From: Coxiellaceae bacterium UBA6002
GTDB taxonomy: Bacteria; Pseudomonadota; Gammaproteobacteria; UBA6002
DNA length: 17,415 bases
NCBI GenBank assembly: GCA_002429595.1
Contig: DJAM01000157.1
Location: forward strand, 1 to 17,415
Reading direction: 5' to 3'
The notes beneath the pieces were generated by a model that was given only the letters and a program-made list of their open reading frames with translations, ran no database searches and had not been told where the DNA came from. Made by a program: the position numbers and the translations under genes. Shown here piece after piece: positions 1 through 6,702 of this stretch; within the stretch, counting starts at the first letter, position 1, and every line of letters starts with the position of its first letter.

Positions 1-22
1 CCCGCCTACGCGGGAATGACAG
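1..22. repeat. Partial copy of the dRS3-like palindrome at the window edge
   Basis: This is the right part of the repeat found throughout the window, consensus TGTCATTCCCGC-N-GCGGGAATGACA. The window begins inside the left arm. The GH5 gene on the minus strand terminates inside this repeat: its last five codons (SVIPA) and its TAG stop are repeat sequence. Confidence 0.85.
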
Positions 23-1205
23 ATAGATTAGCTTTCAAAACATTCCATAATTCATTATCTTTTCGCTGTAAAGCCGGTTTCTTTCCGTTACTTACTGCAT
101 CCCAATACTTCGCACCCAAAGGTTTACTTCCTAATTCATAATCCATGCCATCCCAAGTATCTTCTCGAAAAGAATAAAATAACCAGTGCCATGAATGTTC
201 ATTAAAGATACCAATAAGATCGGTAAAATACTGATCAAGCCCCTTTGTGCTACGATTACCCCCGAACTCACCTACTAAAATTCTCGTGCTTGGAATATGA
301 TATTTTTGTTGCCAATTGGTCACTGGATTGCAATACACTGATTGCAAAGTTTGTTTATTCATCATGATTAGGTTTGGATGATTTTTATCAAGAGGCATAA
401 GACCAGGATAACTGTAGCGACCGTTATTTAATTTTTTGTTGGTATACGGAAAAGGTTCATACATATGAAAAGAATAAACCACATTTTTATCTTGAATAGG
501 TTTAAAATAAGCAAATGCTCGTGGGTCAGCATACATGCTAACATCTAAAACAATCGGAGTTTGTTGATCCACTTCTCTAATGGCGCCAATAACTTTTTGA
601 TAGAAATTTCCTAAATCTGCAAGTGATTTTGATTGCCGCTGAGCAAGTTTATTTGGATCAACTTGTGCTATCTCGGTGAACCCAAAAATAATTTCTGGAT
701 GAGGTTCGTTCAAAATATTATAACCAACGATAGCAGGATGATTCTTTAAGCGAGTAGCAAGATCTTTCCAAAACTTGATTGCTTGGAGCTGATATTTTTC
801 TTCTCGCCACAACCGATTGTCATCTTGGCCATTATTATTCTGTTTCCAACGCGCCCCAGGAAGACTTAACATAGTGATCACCACTTTGACATTATTACGA
901 TTCGCTGTGTCCAAAACTTTCATGAGTTTGTTTAGATCTTCCGGTACTAGACCGCGATAATCATCTGCATTTCCAATTAAGAAATCTCTAGATTGTCCCT
1001 GCCACTTATCCGGCGCTAACCTTACCAATTTGATATTTGCTTTTTTGGCCGCTGACCAGATGTCGCCAGTCATTTTTTTATTAAAGATATTGGTACCTTT
1101 GTGTTGCTGATCCCAATAATGAATGGTTGGTGTAGCAGCAAACAGTTCTGAAAGCTTCATTATTCCTAAAAAAACTAACCCCAAGCATTTCATTTTGTTT
1201 TTCAT
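6..1205 (-). CDS. Secreted glycoside hydrolase family 5 (cellulase-like)
   Basis: Predicted exported endo-acting beta-glycosidase of clan GH-A, family GH5. Numbering is from the ATG at 1214 (402 aa). Residues 1-27 are a lysine-rich start, a hydrophobic stretch and an AxA-like end (LFAA), a likely signal peptide. The proton donor is E170 in ILNEPHP and the nucleophile is E316 in VGEFGG. HMYEP (H250, Y252) and the Trp-rich WHWLFYSF near 342-349 also fit GH5 active-site strands. Length is normal for a single catalytic domain with no carbohydrate-binding module. The AAGG at 1217-1220 is 1 nt from the first ATG but 10 nt from the fourth codon, so I prefer the start at 1205; 1214 is the alternative. 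The extreme C-terminus comes from a repeat. The substrate (cellulose, mannan or other beta-glucan) cannot be read from sequence alone. Such enzymes in amoeba-associated Legionellales may act on host or plant-derived polysaccharide (inference). Confidence 0.9.
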   Translation of the reverse strand: MKNKMKCLGLVFLGIMKLSELFAATPTIHYWDQQHKGTNIFNKKMTGDIWSAAKKANIKLVRLAPDKWQGQSRDFLIGNADDYRGLVPEDLNKLMKVLDTANRNNVKVVITMLSLPGARWKQNNNGQDDNRLWREEKYQLQAIKFWKDLATRLKNHPAIVGYNILNEPHPEIIFGFTEIAQVDPNKLAQRQSKSLADLGNFYQKVIGAIREVDQQTPIVLDVSMYADPRAFAYFKPIQDKNVVYSFHMYEPFPYTNKKLNNGRYSYPGLMPLDKNHPNLIMMNKQTLQSVYCNPVTNWQQKYHIPSTRILVGEFGGNRSTKGLDQYFTDLIGIFNEHSWHWLFYSFREDTWDGMDYELGSKPLGAKYWDAVSNGKKPALQRKDNELWNVLKANLSVIPA

Positions 1206-1282
1206 TTTTTTCATGCCTTATATGTAGAACAGACTCCGCACACAAATAGCCATAGTCTTGCCATGAATAGCTATCGTCCCGC

Positions 1283-1320
1283 GATGAAACTGCCGACGCC
1301 ACACAATGAAACTGCCGACG
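1283..1320. repeat. Direct repeat, two copies of ATGAAACTGCCGACG
   Basis: ATGAAACTGCCGACG occurs at 1284-1298 and again at 1306-1320, a period of 22 bp. GTCCCGCG flanks the pair on the outer sides (about 1276-1283 and 1319-1326). It looks like debris of a repeat family different from the dRS3-like palindrome. Confidence 0.7.
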
Positions 1321-1449
1321 TCCCGCGACTTGTATCTATGACTTTGGCTTTTGTATCAGTGACGTCAGCTGCTTGTGTCACATGACTCGGGCTTTTTGTA
1401 CTAAGTACAGGCTTTTAGTCACGCCAATGAGTTGTCATTAAATACATAT

Positions 1450-1466
1450 TTTAAAACTAATTTAAG
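1450..1466 (+). promoter_or_regulatory. Weak PmrA-box-like site
   Basis: TTTAAA-N5-TTTAAG has the spacing of the PmrA box YTTAAK-N5-YTTAAK, with one mismatch in the first half-site. It lies about 75 bp before the ATG at 1541, close to the distance of the better box at 12726. The surroundings are very AT-rich, so a chance match is quite possible. Confidence 0.3.
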
Positions 1467-1540
1467 AAAAATGTAATTGTAACTCCAAATAAACCAGCCT
1501 ATTCTAAGTCTTTCACATTAGTATGCCAAAGGATGTAATA

Positions 1541-2266
1541 ATGGTTAAATTATTCACCAAGCCCAACGATAAAAGAACCTTCTCGCCATTCTTAGTTATT
1601 AATCGAGAATTTCTAGAGATATATAAAATGCTCTTAGCAGGTTTAGTATTTCTAAAATTTATCCAAGGCGCAAGTGCCGAAACTTGCTTCGAGATTAATG
1701 GCCATGATTATACCTTGAGCTGTATTAATAATGAAAAACAGATCATGTCTATATTGACTAGTGACTGTGGCGCATACAAAGATCAGGGCGATGATTGTGC
1801 CCGTTACTTTATTGATACTCTAAATTTCTGCAAAGGAGTTTTTGGTGGCTCGGCTTGTACTCTTGACTATCACAATATCATCCTTCCAGATGAATGCGCC
1901 GTTCAAAAGATAGCCGAAAACTGTCATGATGGCTATGGGACTTGGCAAGATATTGTAGCCACCATTGGTATAGTTCTTGGTGGTTTACTGGCACTTTGTT
2001 GTCTCACTGGCTATCTAATGAGTGTCTTTCGAAAACCGGTAAATGTCGTGCAAGTGGAAATGGCTGAAGAAGATCAAGCACAAACAACACCAATTGCCCA
2101 AAGTGCAACTACTTATGGGACGACTGATCAGGATAATGGCAACCGAGCGCAAGGAGCCACCGCTGGTGAAATCGCTGGCACTGTTGCCGGTGCAGCGGTT
2201 GAAATAGGACTACGGGCAGCCATTGAACTACCCTTAGCCGCACTCTCTCATTGTGCAGTAATGTAA
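1541..2266 (+). CDS. Cys-rich single-pass membrane protein, unassigned
   Basis: I do not recognise the family. The frame opens at 1523, but AAAGGA at 1528-1533 sits about 7 nt before the ATG at 1541, so I chose that start (241 aa). In numbering from 1523, a hydrophobic segment at about 36-50 ending in GASA looks like a signal sequence or anchor. It is followed by an ectodomain with eight Cys (55, 67, 82, 92, 103, 112, 125, 134), enough for four disulfides. A strong transmembrane segment spans about 143-168 and contains a CC pair. The tail of about 80 residues is acidic and Gln/Thr-rich, then has an Ala/Gly-rich hydrophobic stretch at about 214-241 that could be a second membrane-associated helix. 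This suggests an envelope or host-membrane protein with an oxidised exterior domain. It converges with the minus-strand gene ending at 2285. A weak PmrA-like site lies upstream. Confidence 0.7.
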   Translation: MVKLFTKPNDKRTFSPFLVINREFLEIYKMLLAGLVFLKFIQGASAETCFEINGHDYTLSCINNEKQIMSILTSDCGAYKDQGDDCARYFIDTLNFCKGVFGGSACTLDYHNIILPDECAVQKIAENCHDGYGTWQDIVATIGIVLGGLLALCCLTGYLMSVFRKPVNVVQVEMAEEDQAQTTPIAQSATTYGTTDQDNGNRAQGATAGEIAGTVAGAAVEIGLRAAIELPLAALSHCAVM

Positions 2267-2284
2267 TTGGGAACTAGAGTTCTA

Positions 2285-2674
2285 CTAAAATTGAGCCAAC
2301 CAATTTTTAGTGCTTTCTATAAGGTGTAAATTTGTTCCGCCAAATTCATGATGGTTATTCACTACTATAATGAGTTGATTCTTATCTTTGCTAAGAACGA
2401 TACTGCCTAATTCACCAATAGTTTGACCGGTCATTTGATAATCTTTGAAGTGATAGATGATGGTGTTATTAATCTCATCGAACTCAATTTTTACACCAGA
2501 ATTAAATAGACCTGCTTTTTTCTCAAAGCTTGGCACTAGGTCAGATTCTAATCTTTCACGAACTAATTTGTAGGGCTTTTTTATAGTGAAAGTAGAGCTT
2601 TCAACATCAGCTGCAGCGTTTTTAATCGGTAATAACACACAAAGAACAATAATTAATTTTTTGATTATTTTCAT
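2285..2674 (-). CDS. Small secreted protein, unassigned
   Basis: A 129-aa protein with a clear N-terminal signal peptide: Lys-rich start, hydrophobic core IIVLCVLLPI, and an AAA-D cleavage-like site near residue 23. The mature part of about 105 residues alternates beta-like stretches (FTIKKPYKLV, TIIYHFKDYQ, QLIIVVNN) and has no Cys after the signal, so it is probably a small soluble periplasmic or exported domain. The family is not recognised. It is the second gene of a two-gene minus-strand operon: its ATG follows the upstream stop after only 3 nt (TAG GAC ATG), so translation is likely coupled. Confidence 0.75.
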   Translation of the reverse strand: MKIIKKLIIVLCVLLPIKNAAADVESSTFTIKKPYKLVRERLESDLVPSFEKKAGLFNSGVKIEFDEINNTIIYHFKDYQMTGQTIGELGSIVLSKDKNQLIIVVNNHHEFGGTNLHLIESTKNWLAQF

Positions 2675-2677
2675 GTC

Positions 2678-3028
2678 CTACTCACAAGTTACAATACCAG
2701 TAATTTTGGGCGCTCGCATCGGAACCCGCATGGTTGCATTGAAAGTTCCCATATAAGTTTCGCTAGTCACTTTATAATTCAACACAGGAGTTTTAGGTTG
2801 GCACAACTTCGCTGCACGATTTTTGTAAGCGCCAAGCAATTCAGCAACAGAAACTCCATTGACAGTCGTAGCCTGTAGCAGATATTTATTAGCACCAATT
2901 TGATTATATTCATACAACACACCAGGACCACCAAACCAACGTAAGTGTTCATCATCTACTTCAGCGTAAGCGACTGAAATTAAGCATGTTAAAATACCGG
3001 CGCCCAAAAGTAATAATTTATTTTTCAT
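2678..3028 (-). CDS. Small secreted protein, unassigned, first gene of a pair
   Basis: A 116-aa protein starting MKNKLLLLGAGILTCLISVAYA, a textbook signal peptide with cleavage after AYA near residue 22. The mature region is about 94 residues with two Cys (76 and 115), which could form one disulfide linking the C-terminus to the middle. Features are an acidic start with FGGPG, a helical ELLGAYKNRAAKLC segment and beta-like strands at the end. The family is not recognised. A GAGAG ribosome-binding sequence lies 7-8 nt before the ATG. It is cotranscribed with the next secreted protein, so the two may act together in the envelope (inference). Confidence 0.75.
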   Translation of the reverse strand: MKNKLLLLGAGILTCLISVAYAEVDDEHLRWFGGPGVLYEYNQIGANKYLLQATTVNGVSVAELLGAYKNRAAKLCQPKTPVLNYKVTSETYMGTFNATMRVPMRAPKITGIVTCE

Positions 3029-3051
3029 ACTAAATCTCTCAAAAACACCAT

Positions 3052-3080
3052 AATTTACTTTACTTTTTTCATGAATTCAA
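3052..3080 (-). promoter_or_regulatory. Possible sigma70 promoter of the two-gene secreted-protein operon
   Basis: On the minus strand TTGAAT (3075-3080) and TAAATT (3052-3057) are separated by exactly 17 bp. Each matches the -35 and -10 consensus at four of six positions, about 25 bp before the ATG at 3028. Confidence 0.3.
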
Positions 3081-3219
3081 TCGCTTAGAATGTTTACAGG
3101 CCGAACAACCTTAACAAATATTTAAAACGGGCAATGCCTTTCGGAAGGATTAGTAAAGAATTTTTACATTTGATAAACTAATTCGCCTAAAAATCATATA
3201 CAAGCAGTTAGGAGCATTT

Positions 3220-3975
3220 ATGCAAGAACAACAAGTTAATACAGGCTATGATCGTGGTAGTTTTTTTGGAAGAGCACCACGAGCTAGATCGTCTGACTCT
3301 TCAGGGCTTTCGATTATACAATTCTTTTGGGGCCTTTCATTGATGAGTGTGGCAAGAGCTTTAAATATACCTAACCCATTCACTTTTATTCAAAACAATA
3401 CGCTTTTTTCTTTATTTACCAATCCTATTGTTACCGCTAATGATCACTATCTGGGATGGCCGGCTTATGCAAGCTTAGTTAATGCAGTAGTAAATGGTGA
3501 AGCAGGACCTATAAAGCAGATGTCAGGAAATCATTATCTTCCAACGTTAGAGTGGTTTGTTGCGGCCTGTGATCTTGATATTAAACTTGATACTAATGGT
3601 ACAGAAACTGGGAGTGCCCCATTTTTAGAAATGTTCAATAAGTTAGTTGCGAACGATACGGCCTTATTTGATGCAAGATCGAGGTCACATGAGGAGTGTC
3701 ACCATACCACTACTACTGAAATGGTGTTAAGTACAATTTTTAGTCTTTTAATGATATTTCTGTTAGCACTTGCCGTTCGTTGCGCTTGTTTAGCAGTTTG
3801 TCGTGCAAGGGATCGTGTCCACTACGAAGTAATCTTGGATGCCCGTCCAAGCCCCGCCGCCACTGCTTCTAACCTAAAACCATATCTCGCGCAGCCAGCT
3901 GCTGAAGGTTCAACGTCTGAGAAAAATGATGATGTTGACAGCGATGAAGAGGCAGCACTTAAACCTAAAAGATGA
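3220..3975 (+). CDS. Two-segment membrane protein, unassigned
   Basis: A 251-aa protein with no recognised family. TAGGAG at 3209-3214, 5 nt before the ATG, fixes the start. A polar Arg/Ser-rich N-terminus of about 28 residues precedes a hydrophobic segment (about 30-48). A central domain of about 120 residues with C117 and C160 follows. A strong transmembrane helix covers about 169-187, with juxtamembrane Cys at 188, 190 and 194. The tail runs from RARDRVHYEVI to an acidic DDVDSDEEAA stretch and a basic end (KPKR). The layout resembles the protein at 1541: exterior domain, one strong C-terminal membrane helix with Cys, long charged tail. The juxtamembrane stretch also resembles that of the broken gene at 5575-5806. 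A CTTAAC-N5-TTTAAA sequence at 3110-3126 is only a poor PmrA-like match. Confidence 0.7.
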   Translation: MQEQQVNTGYDRGSFFGRAPRARSSDSSGLSIIQFFWGLSLMSVARALNIPNPFTFIQNNTLFSLFTNPIVTANDHYLGWPAYASLVNAVVNGEAGPIKQMSGNHYLPTLEWFVAACDLDIKLDTNGTETGSAPFLEMFNKLVANDTALFDARSRSHEECHHTTTTEMVLSTIFSLLMIFLLALAVRCACLAVCRARDRVHYEVILDARPSPAATASNLKPYLAQPAAEGSTSEKNDDVDSDEEAALKPKR

Positions 3976-4087
3976 TGTATAGTTAAATTTTTAGAAAGAA
4001 GTGAGTCAAAAGTTCAACCTAGTGTTTTTTGACGCCTTCTTTCGCTCTTCTTTCTCTCGCTCCCTCCGCTGTGCAAGAGTTCAACAA

Positions 4088-5494
4088 TTATCCGCAGCTC
4101 GAAGGATGGGTTCCCGCCTGCGCGGGAATGACAGCCTGCGCGTGGATGACAGCTTGCACCGGAATGACAGGGTGCGAGGGAATAGCACGTCTAAAACTAA
4201 CACTATTGCATTGAGTGCTAAAATTCTGAATTGCACTTTGCTCACTCTGAAAAAATCTAATCTTCGAAGTTGCAGGAACATTGAAATGATCTTGCTTTAT
4301 TTTATCACAGCAATTATCCCCCACTTGTATAATATCATTAGCTAAGCTAGCAGCATGATTGCCTAGGAAACTTGGATTGAAACAGGGAACTTTCGGCATC
4401 AAAAATTTAAATGTTAGCATCAGTAGCAGTGTGAAAATAATTTCTAGAGCATCACCACTTCCCAACGCATGGATAATAGTGTAAGTCATCATGACACATG
4501 AAAGTAAATTGGTTATTAATTTAGTTGTCATCGCGACGTCGTCGGTTTCTGACTGAATTAAAAAATTGGCTAATGCGGCTGCAAAAGTAGCAGTTTGTAA
4601 TTCAACTGGAAATTCAAAATAATATAAAAGTAATCCCATTGCTACTTCTGTAGCCGAATCGATATACTTTTTTGGTATGAGTGGTTTTTGTTGATATCGA
4701 AGATTACTAAAAAAGCCTGTAAATATTAGTTCTAAACCTGTTTTTACAACTGGAATAATTAACGTGACACCTAAGTGAGTTATTTGTAATAAAATGTTTG
4801 GTCTGCGCATATCATATTGTACAGAATATAAGTTTTGGCAGACTTCTGCATCGATTGGGCCAGGTAAAGTTGCAAAGCCATTTTCTCCGCAATTTTTAAC
4901 ACCACGACATTGAGTTTTTTCATTTCCAATTTCATTAACATAAGTCATCACAGAACAACTTAAACCCTTTATAGTCTCTGCTAAACGACGTAATAAAGTT
5001 CCTATAGAGTGTGTATGTCTAAGACCCACACTATGACCAAGTTCGTGTGCAGCAACATTAAGATAATCTTCAAATTCCAATACGCTCGTGAAATTTGTGC
5101 TTGGACGTATACAAGCAACAACTTTATAAAAATTGCCAGTCGTATCGAAGTTGATATAAGTCGCACCTGCAGCATCTTTTAGGTTAGAACAACCGGCTAT
5201 GACCATGCCAGCTTGTAAGGGCTTAATAGAGGGCATTTCTTTAAATCTAATTTTATTGCCGCAGACATTTTCCCATTGCTGTAAAATAACTCGAACTAGA
5301 TCTTTTCCAAAATCCGATACCACCTCAATCTTAGTGTCGAAACTAAGACCGGTAAAAAGATAAGATTCGACAGGAATACTCTTAGTATTGAAGGTAAAAG
5401 GAATGGATTCAGGACGAGCATTACCACTTAAAGCCCAACGACCGTTAACCATTGAACCGAATTCTTCCTCGGTTAAAACAGGGCATTTTTGCAC
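4088..5494 (-). CDS. Membrane-anchored metzincin-like zinc metalloprotease, effector candidate
   Basis: A 468-aa protein. The zinc site is HELGHSVGLRH at 140-150, matching HExxHxxGxxH of metzincins (M10/M12 type): ligands H140, H144, H150, catalytic base E141. SVMTY at 181-185 is a candidate Met-turn. GRWALSG near 18-24 starts the catalytic domain almost at the N-terminus, so there is no signal peptide or propeptide. About 13 Cys are scattered along the chain. After the protease domain come hydrophobic segments near 236-262, 281-297, 301-313, 326-344 and 349-367, a polytopic C-terminal membrane domain. Residues from about 436 are repeat-derived hexapeptides (VIPVQA, VIHAQA, VIPAQA). The start is GTG, because TAG lies three codons upstream in frame; ATG at 5452 is an alternative. 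A striking PmrA-type box lies upstream. A protease without an export signal but with membrane helices fits a translocated effector working at a host membrane (inference). The substrate is unknown. Confidence 0.8.
   Translation of the reverse strand: MQKCPVLTEEEFGSMVNGRWALSGNARPESIPFTFNTKSIPVESYLFTGLSFDTKIEVVSDFGKDLVRVILQQWENVCGNKIRFKEMPSIKPLQAGMVIAGCSNLKDAAGATYINFDTTGNFYKVVACIRPSTNFTSVLEFEDYLNVAAHELGHSVGLRHTHSIGTLLRRLAETIKGLSCSVMTYVNEIGNEKTQCRGVKNCGENGFATLPGPIDAEVCQNLYSVQYDMRRPNILLQITHLGVTLIIPVVKTGLELIFTGFFSNLRYQQKPLIPKKYIDSATEVAMGLLLYYFEFPVELQTATFAAALANFLIQSETDDVAMTTKLITNLLSCVMMTYTIIHALGSGDALEIIFTLLLMLTFKFLMPKVPCFNPSFLGNHAASLANDIIQVGDNCCDKIKQDHFNVPATSKIRFFQSEQSAIQNFSTQCNSVSFRRAIPSHPVIPVQAVIHAQAVIPAQAGTHPSSCG
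4101..4187. repeat. Decaying 18-bp tandem array derived from the palindrome
   Basis: One intact palindrome (4112-4133) is followed by units of 18 bp with consensus GCCTGCGCGGGAATGACA at 4116-4133, 4134-4151, 4152-4169 and 4170-4187, increasingly mutated. Since 18 is a multiple of 3, the array is read as in-frame hexapeptides at the C-terminus of the metalloprotease on the minus strand. Plus-strand frames here are shadows. Confidence 0.85.
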
Positions 5495-5540
5495 AGTAGG
5501 CTACTCATTTGATATTAATAGCTTACTGTAACAAGCTGAA

Positions 5541-5579
5541 ATTAAGAGCGTCTTAATAGTAAATTAAGTGAATATTAAG
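5541..5579 (-). promoter_or_regulatory. PmrA-type box with four phased half-sites
   Basis: Read on the minus strand, the half-sites are CTTAAT (5574-5579), CTTAAT (5563-5568), ATTAAG (5552-5557) and CTTAAT (5541-5546), each separated by exactly 5 bp. The period is therefore 11 bp throughout. The first two match both YTTAAK-N5-YTTAAK and the Legionella form cTTAATatT-N2-cTTAATatT. The array lies 47-85 bp before the GTG of the metalloprotease. In Legionella and Coxiella, PmrA activates effector genes of the Dot/Icm system (known); that it does so here is inferred. Confidence 0.65.
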
Positions 5580-5806
5580 GGCTATTTATGGATTCATAAT
5601 CTCGGCGATTATATTTGAAACATTTTTCTGACAAGTCGCTACAAGTTTGAGAACACTTCACCACCAATATAGCCATACCAATAAAAAAAATGACGCCTAC
5701 TACAACGAGTGCGATGATTGCAGCATTGGAGTCATGGTCACACCAGCCTTGTTGTTTCTTTCTAATGGGGATTAAGAATCGCGTTAATTATGCAATTTTC
5801 CATCAT
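5575..5806 (-). pseudogene. Small Cys-rich single-pass membrane protein, frameshifted
   Basis: A frame ending at the TAA at 5575 reads a short basic stretch (RKKQQGWC), a transmembrane helix (AIIALVVVGVIFFIGMAILVV) and a tail with three Cys and NRRDYESI, but has no usable start in that frame. Tandem ATGs at 5801-5806 start another frame (MMENCIINAILNP) that hits a stop at once. Removing one C from the CCCC run (GGGG at 5767-5770 on the plus strand) joins them into one protein of about 77 aa. The ATGs and the purine-rich upstream stretch come from a repeat copy, so the original N-terminus may have been longer. Juxtamembrane Cys followed by an Arg/Asp/Tyr motif recalls the protein at 3220. The terminal codons overlap the PmrA-type box of the metalloprotease. 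Confidence 0.5.
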
Positions 5807-5845
5807 TCCCGCCCCCTTTGTCATTCCCGCGCAGGCGGGAATCCA
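5801..5845. repeat. dRS3-like palindrome, left arm of a composite element
   Basis: TGTCATTCCCGC followed by GCAGGCGGGAATCCAT (about 5819-5845), preceded by a degenerate partial copy CATCATTCCCGCC at 5801-5813. Its inverted partner lies at 6703-6727 on the other side of the IS30 remnant. Confidence 0.85.
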
Positions 5846-5879
5846 TTCTTAAGAGCGCTCCCAGACATGGATTCTCAAA

Positions 5880-6698
5880 ATTCACAAACGAAGTGCAACA
5901 CAGGTTATACTGGGTGTTGCTATAGGAAAGAAATACAGCCAGCTCTCACTGGAGGAGAGATGTAAGATTCCCTGCTTCAAAGAGAGGGGAAATCGCGCCA
6001 ACTTTGGATCGCTCGACATCAACGATCTCTCGTGAAGTAAAGAGAAACGGAACCAAGACGTTAGGTTATGAAGCCAAGTATGCGCAGATGCAGTCAGCAC
6101 AACGACGTTGGCAGGGAAGTAGATTAGAGCGCGAGCCTATCTTGCGAACCGCTGTGACCGACCTTCTTGCTATGGGATGGTCGCCGCAGCAAGTCGCAAG
6201 CAGGCTGGCGCTAGAGAAAGGATGCAAAGTAATTTCGCATGAGTCAATTTATCGTTTTATTTATTCGCAAATAAAACGAACGAAAGATTATAGTTGGCGT
6301 CATTATTCTAGAGCTATTTTTTTATTAAAGATAAAGAATAAAGAGGCCAAACCTATTCTGAGCCAGTTGATGACATTATTTTCCTGTTTACCCAAGGAGT
6401 TAATTAAGAGCATTACCTTTGATAATGGCACGGAATTCTCAGAACACTACCAATTAAAAAAGTTAGGTATGAAGACCTACTTTTGTGATGTGAGATCGCC
6501 TTGGCAGAAAGGAGGCGTAGAGAATGCGATTGGAAGGTTAAGAAGGCCCTTGCCTCGAAAAACTGATATCGTTAAGGTAGAAGATGAATATCTAGAGAAG
6601 ATAGTGAGGTTTTATAATCATACACCCAGAAAGTGTCTTGGTTATAAAACACCCGCTGAAGTTTTTTGTTAAACAACTGTTGCACTTCGAGTGTGAAT
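5880..6698 (+). mobile_element. IS30-family insertion sequence remnant
   Basis: About 819 bp bounded by 21-bp imperfect inverted repeats: 5880-5900 and 6678-6698 match at 19 of 21 positions, with the shared core CGAAGTGCAACA next to ATTCACA. They enclose an IS30-type transposase that has frameshifts near its start and an internal deletion. Intact IS30 elements are about 1.0-1.25 kb, so roughly 200-250 bp are missing. The ends are well preserved, so the copy could in principle be moved by an intact relative (inference). It is inserted in a palindromic composite repeat, in line with the known liking of IS30-family elements for symmetric targets. ATTC on both outer sides (5870-5873 and 6703-6706) belongs to the repeat, so a target duplication cannot be assigned safely. 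Confidence 0.85.
5922..6672 (+). pseudogene. IS30-family transposase, frameshifted and internally deleted
   Basis: The N-terminal HTH part is split over three frames: YSQLSLEERCKI at about 5931-5966, LLQREGKSRQ just after it, and LDRSTSTISREVKRNG from 6004. From 6004 the frame is open for 222 codons to TAA at 6672. It shows WSPQQVASRL, SHESIYRFIY, then FDNGTEF (second catalytic Asp, D140 of that frame) and SPWQKGGVENAIGRLRR (catalytic Glu, E173), ending TPRKCLGYKTPAEVF. Between DYSWRHY (about residue 99) and SRAIFLLKI (about 102) some 70-80 residues are absent compared with IS30 relatives, including the first Asp of the DDE triad (normally W-E-x-D). The product cannot be an active transposase. 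Confidence 0.85.
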
Positions 6699-6702
6699 CC
6701 AC

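Larger units (their letters stand above)
1215..1540. other. Intergenic region between divergent genes
   Basis: No gene is supported here. The GH5-proximal half holds a short direct repeat (1283-1320) and remnants with GTCCCGCG on each side. The distal half (1435-1510) is strongly AT-rich and contains a PmrA-like sequence at 1450-1466. A minus-strand reading frame that runs from here into the GH5 gene has no recognisable content and is a shadow. Confidence 0.6.

Noticed and set aside
2267..2284. Terminator between convergent genes (GAACT-AG-AGTTC)
   Set aside because: The stem is five base pairs with a two-base loop and no T-run; too weak to call.
4001..4345. Three plus- and minus-strand frames around the repeat array
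   Set aside because: They overlap the metalloprotease coding end and are made mainly of repeat DNA; low-complexity translation, no domain.
5690..5965. Plus-strand frame of 91 codons
   Set aside because: It crosses a membrane-protein fragment antisense, a palindrome copy (CHSRAGGNPF is the usual translation of this repeat) and the IS30 end. Not a gene.
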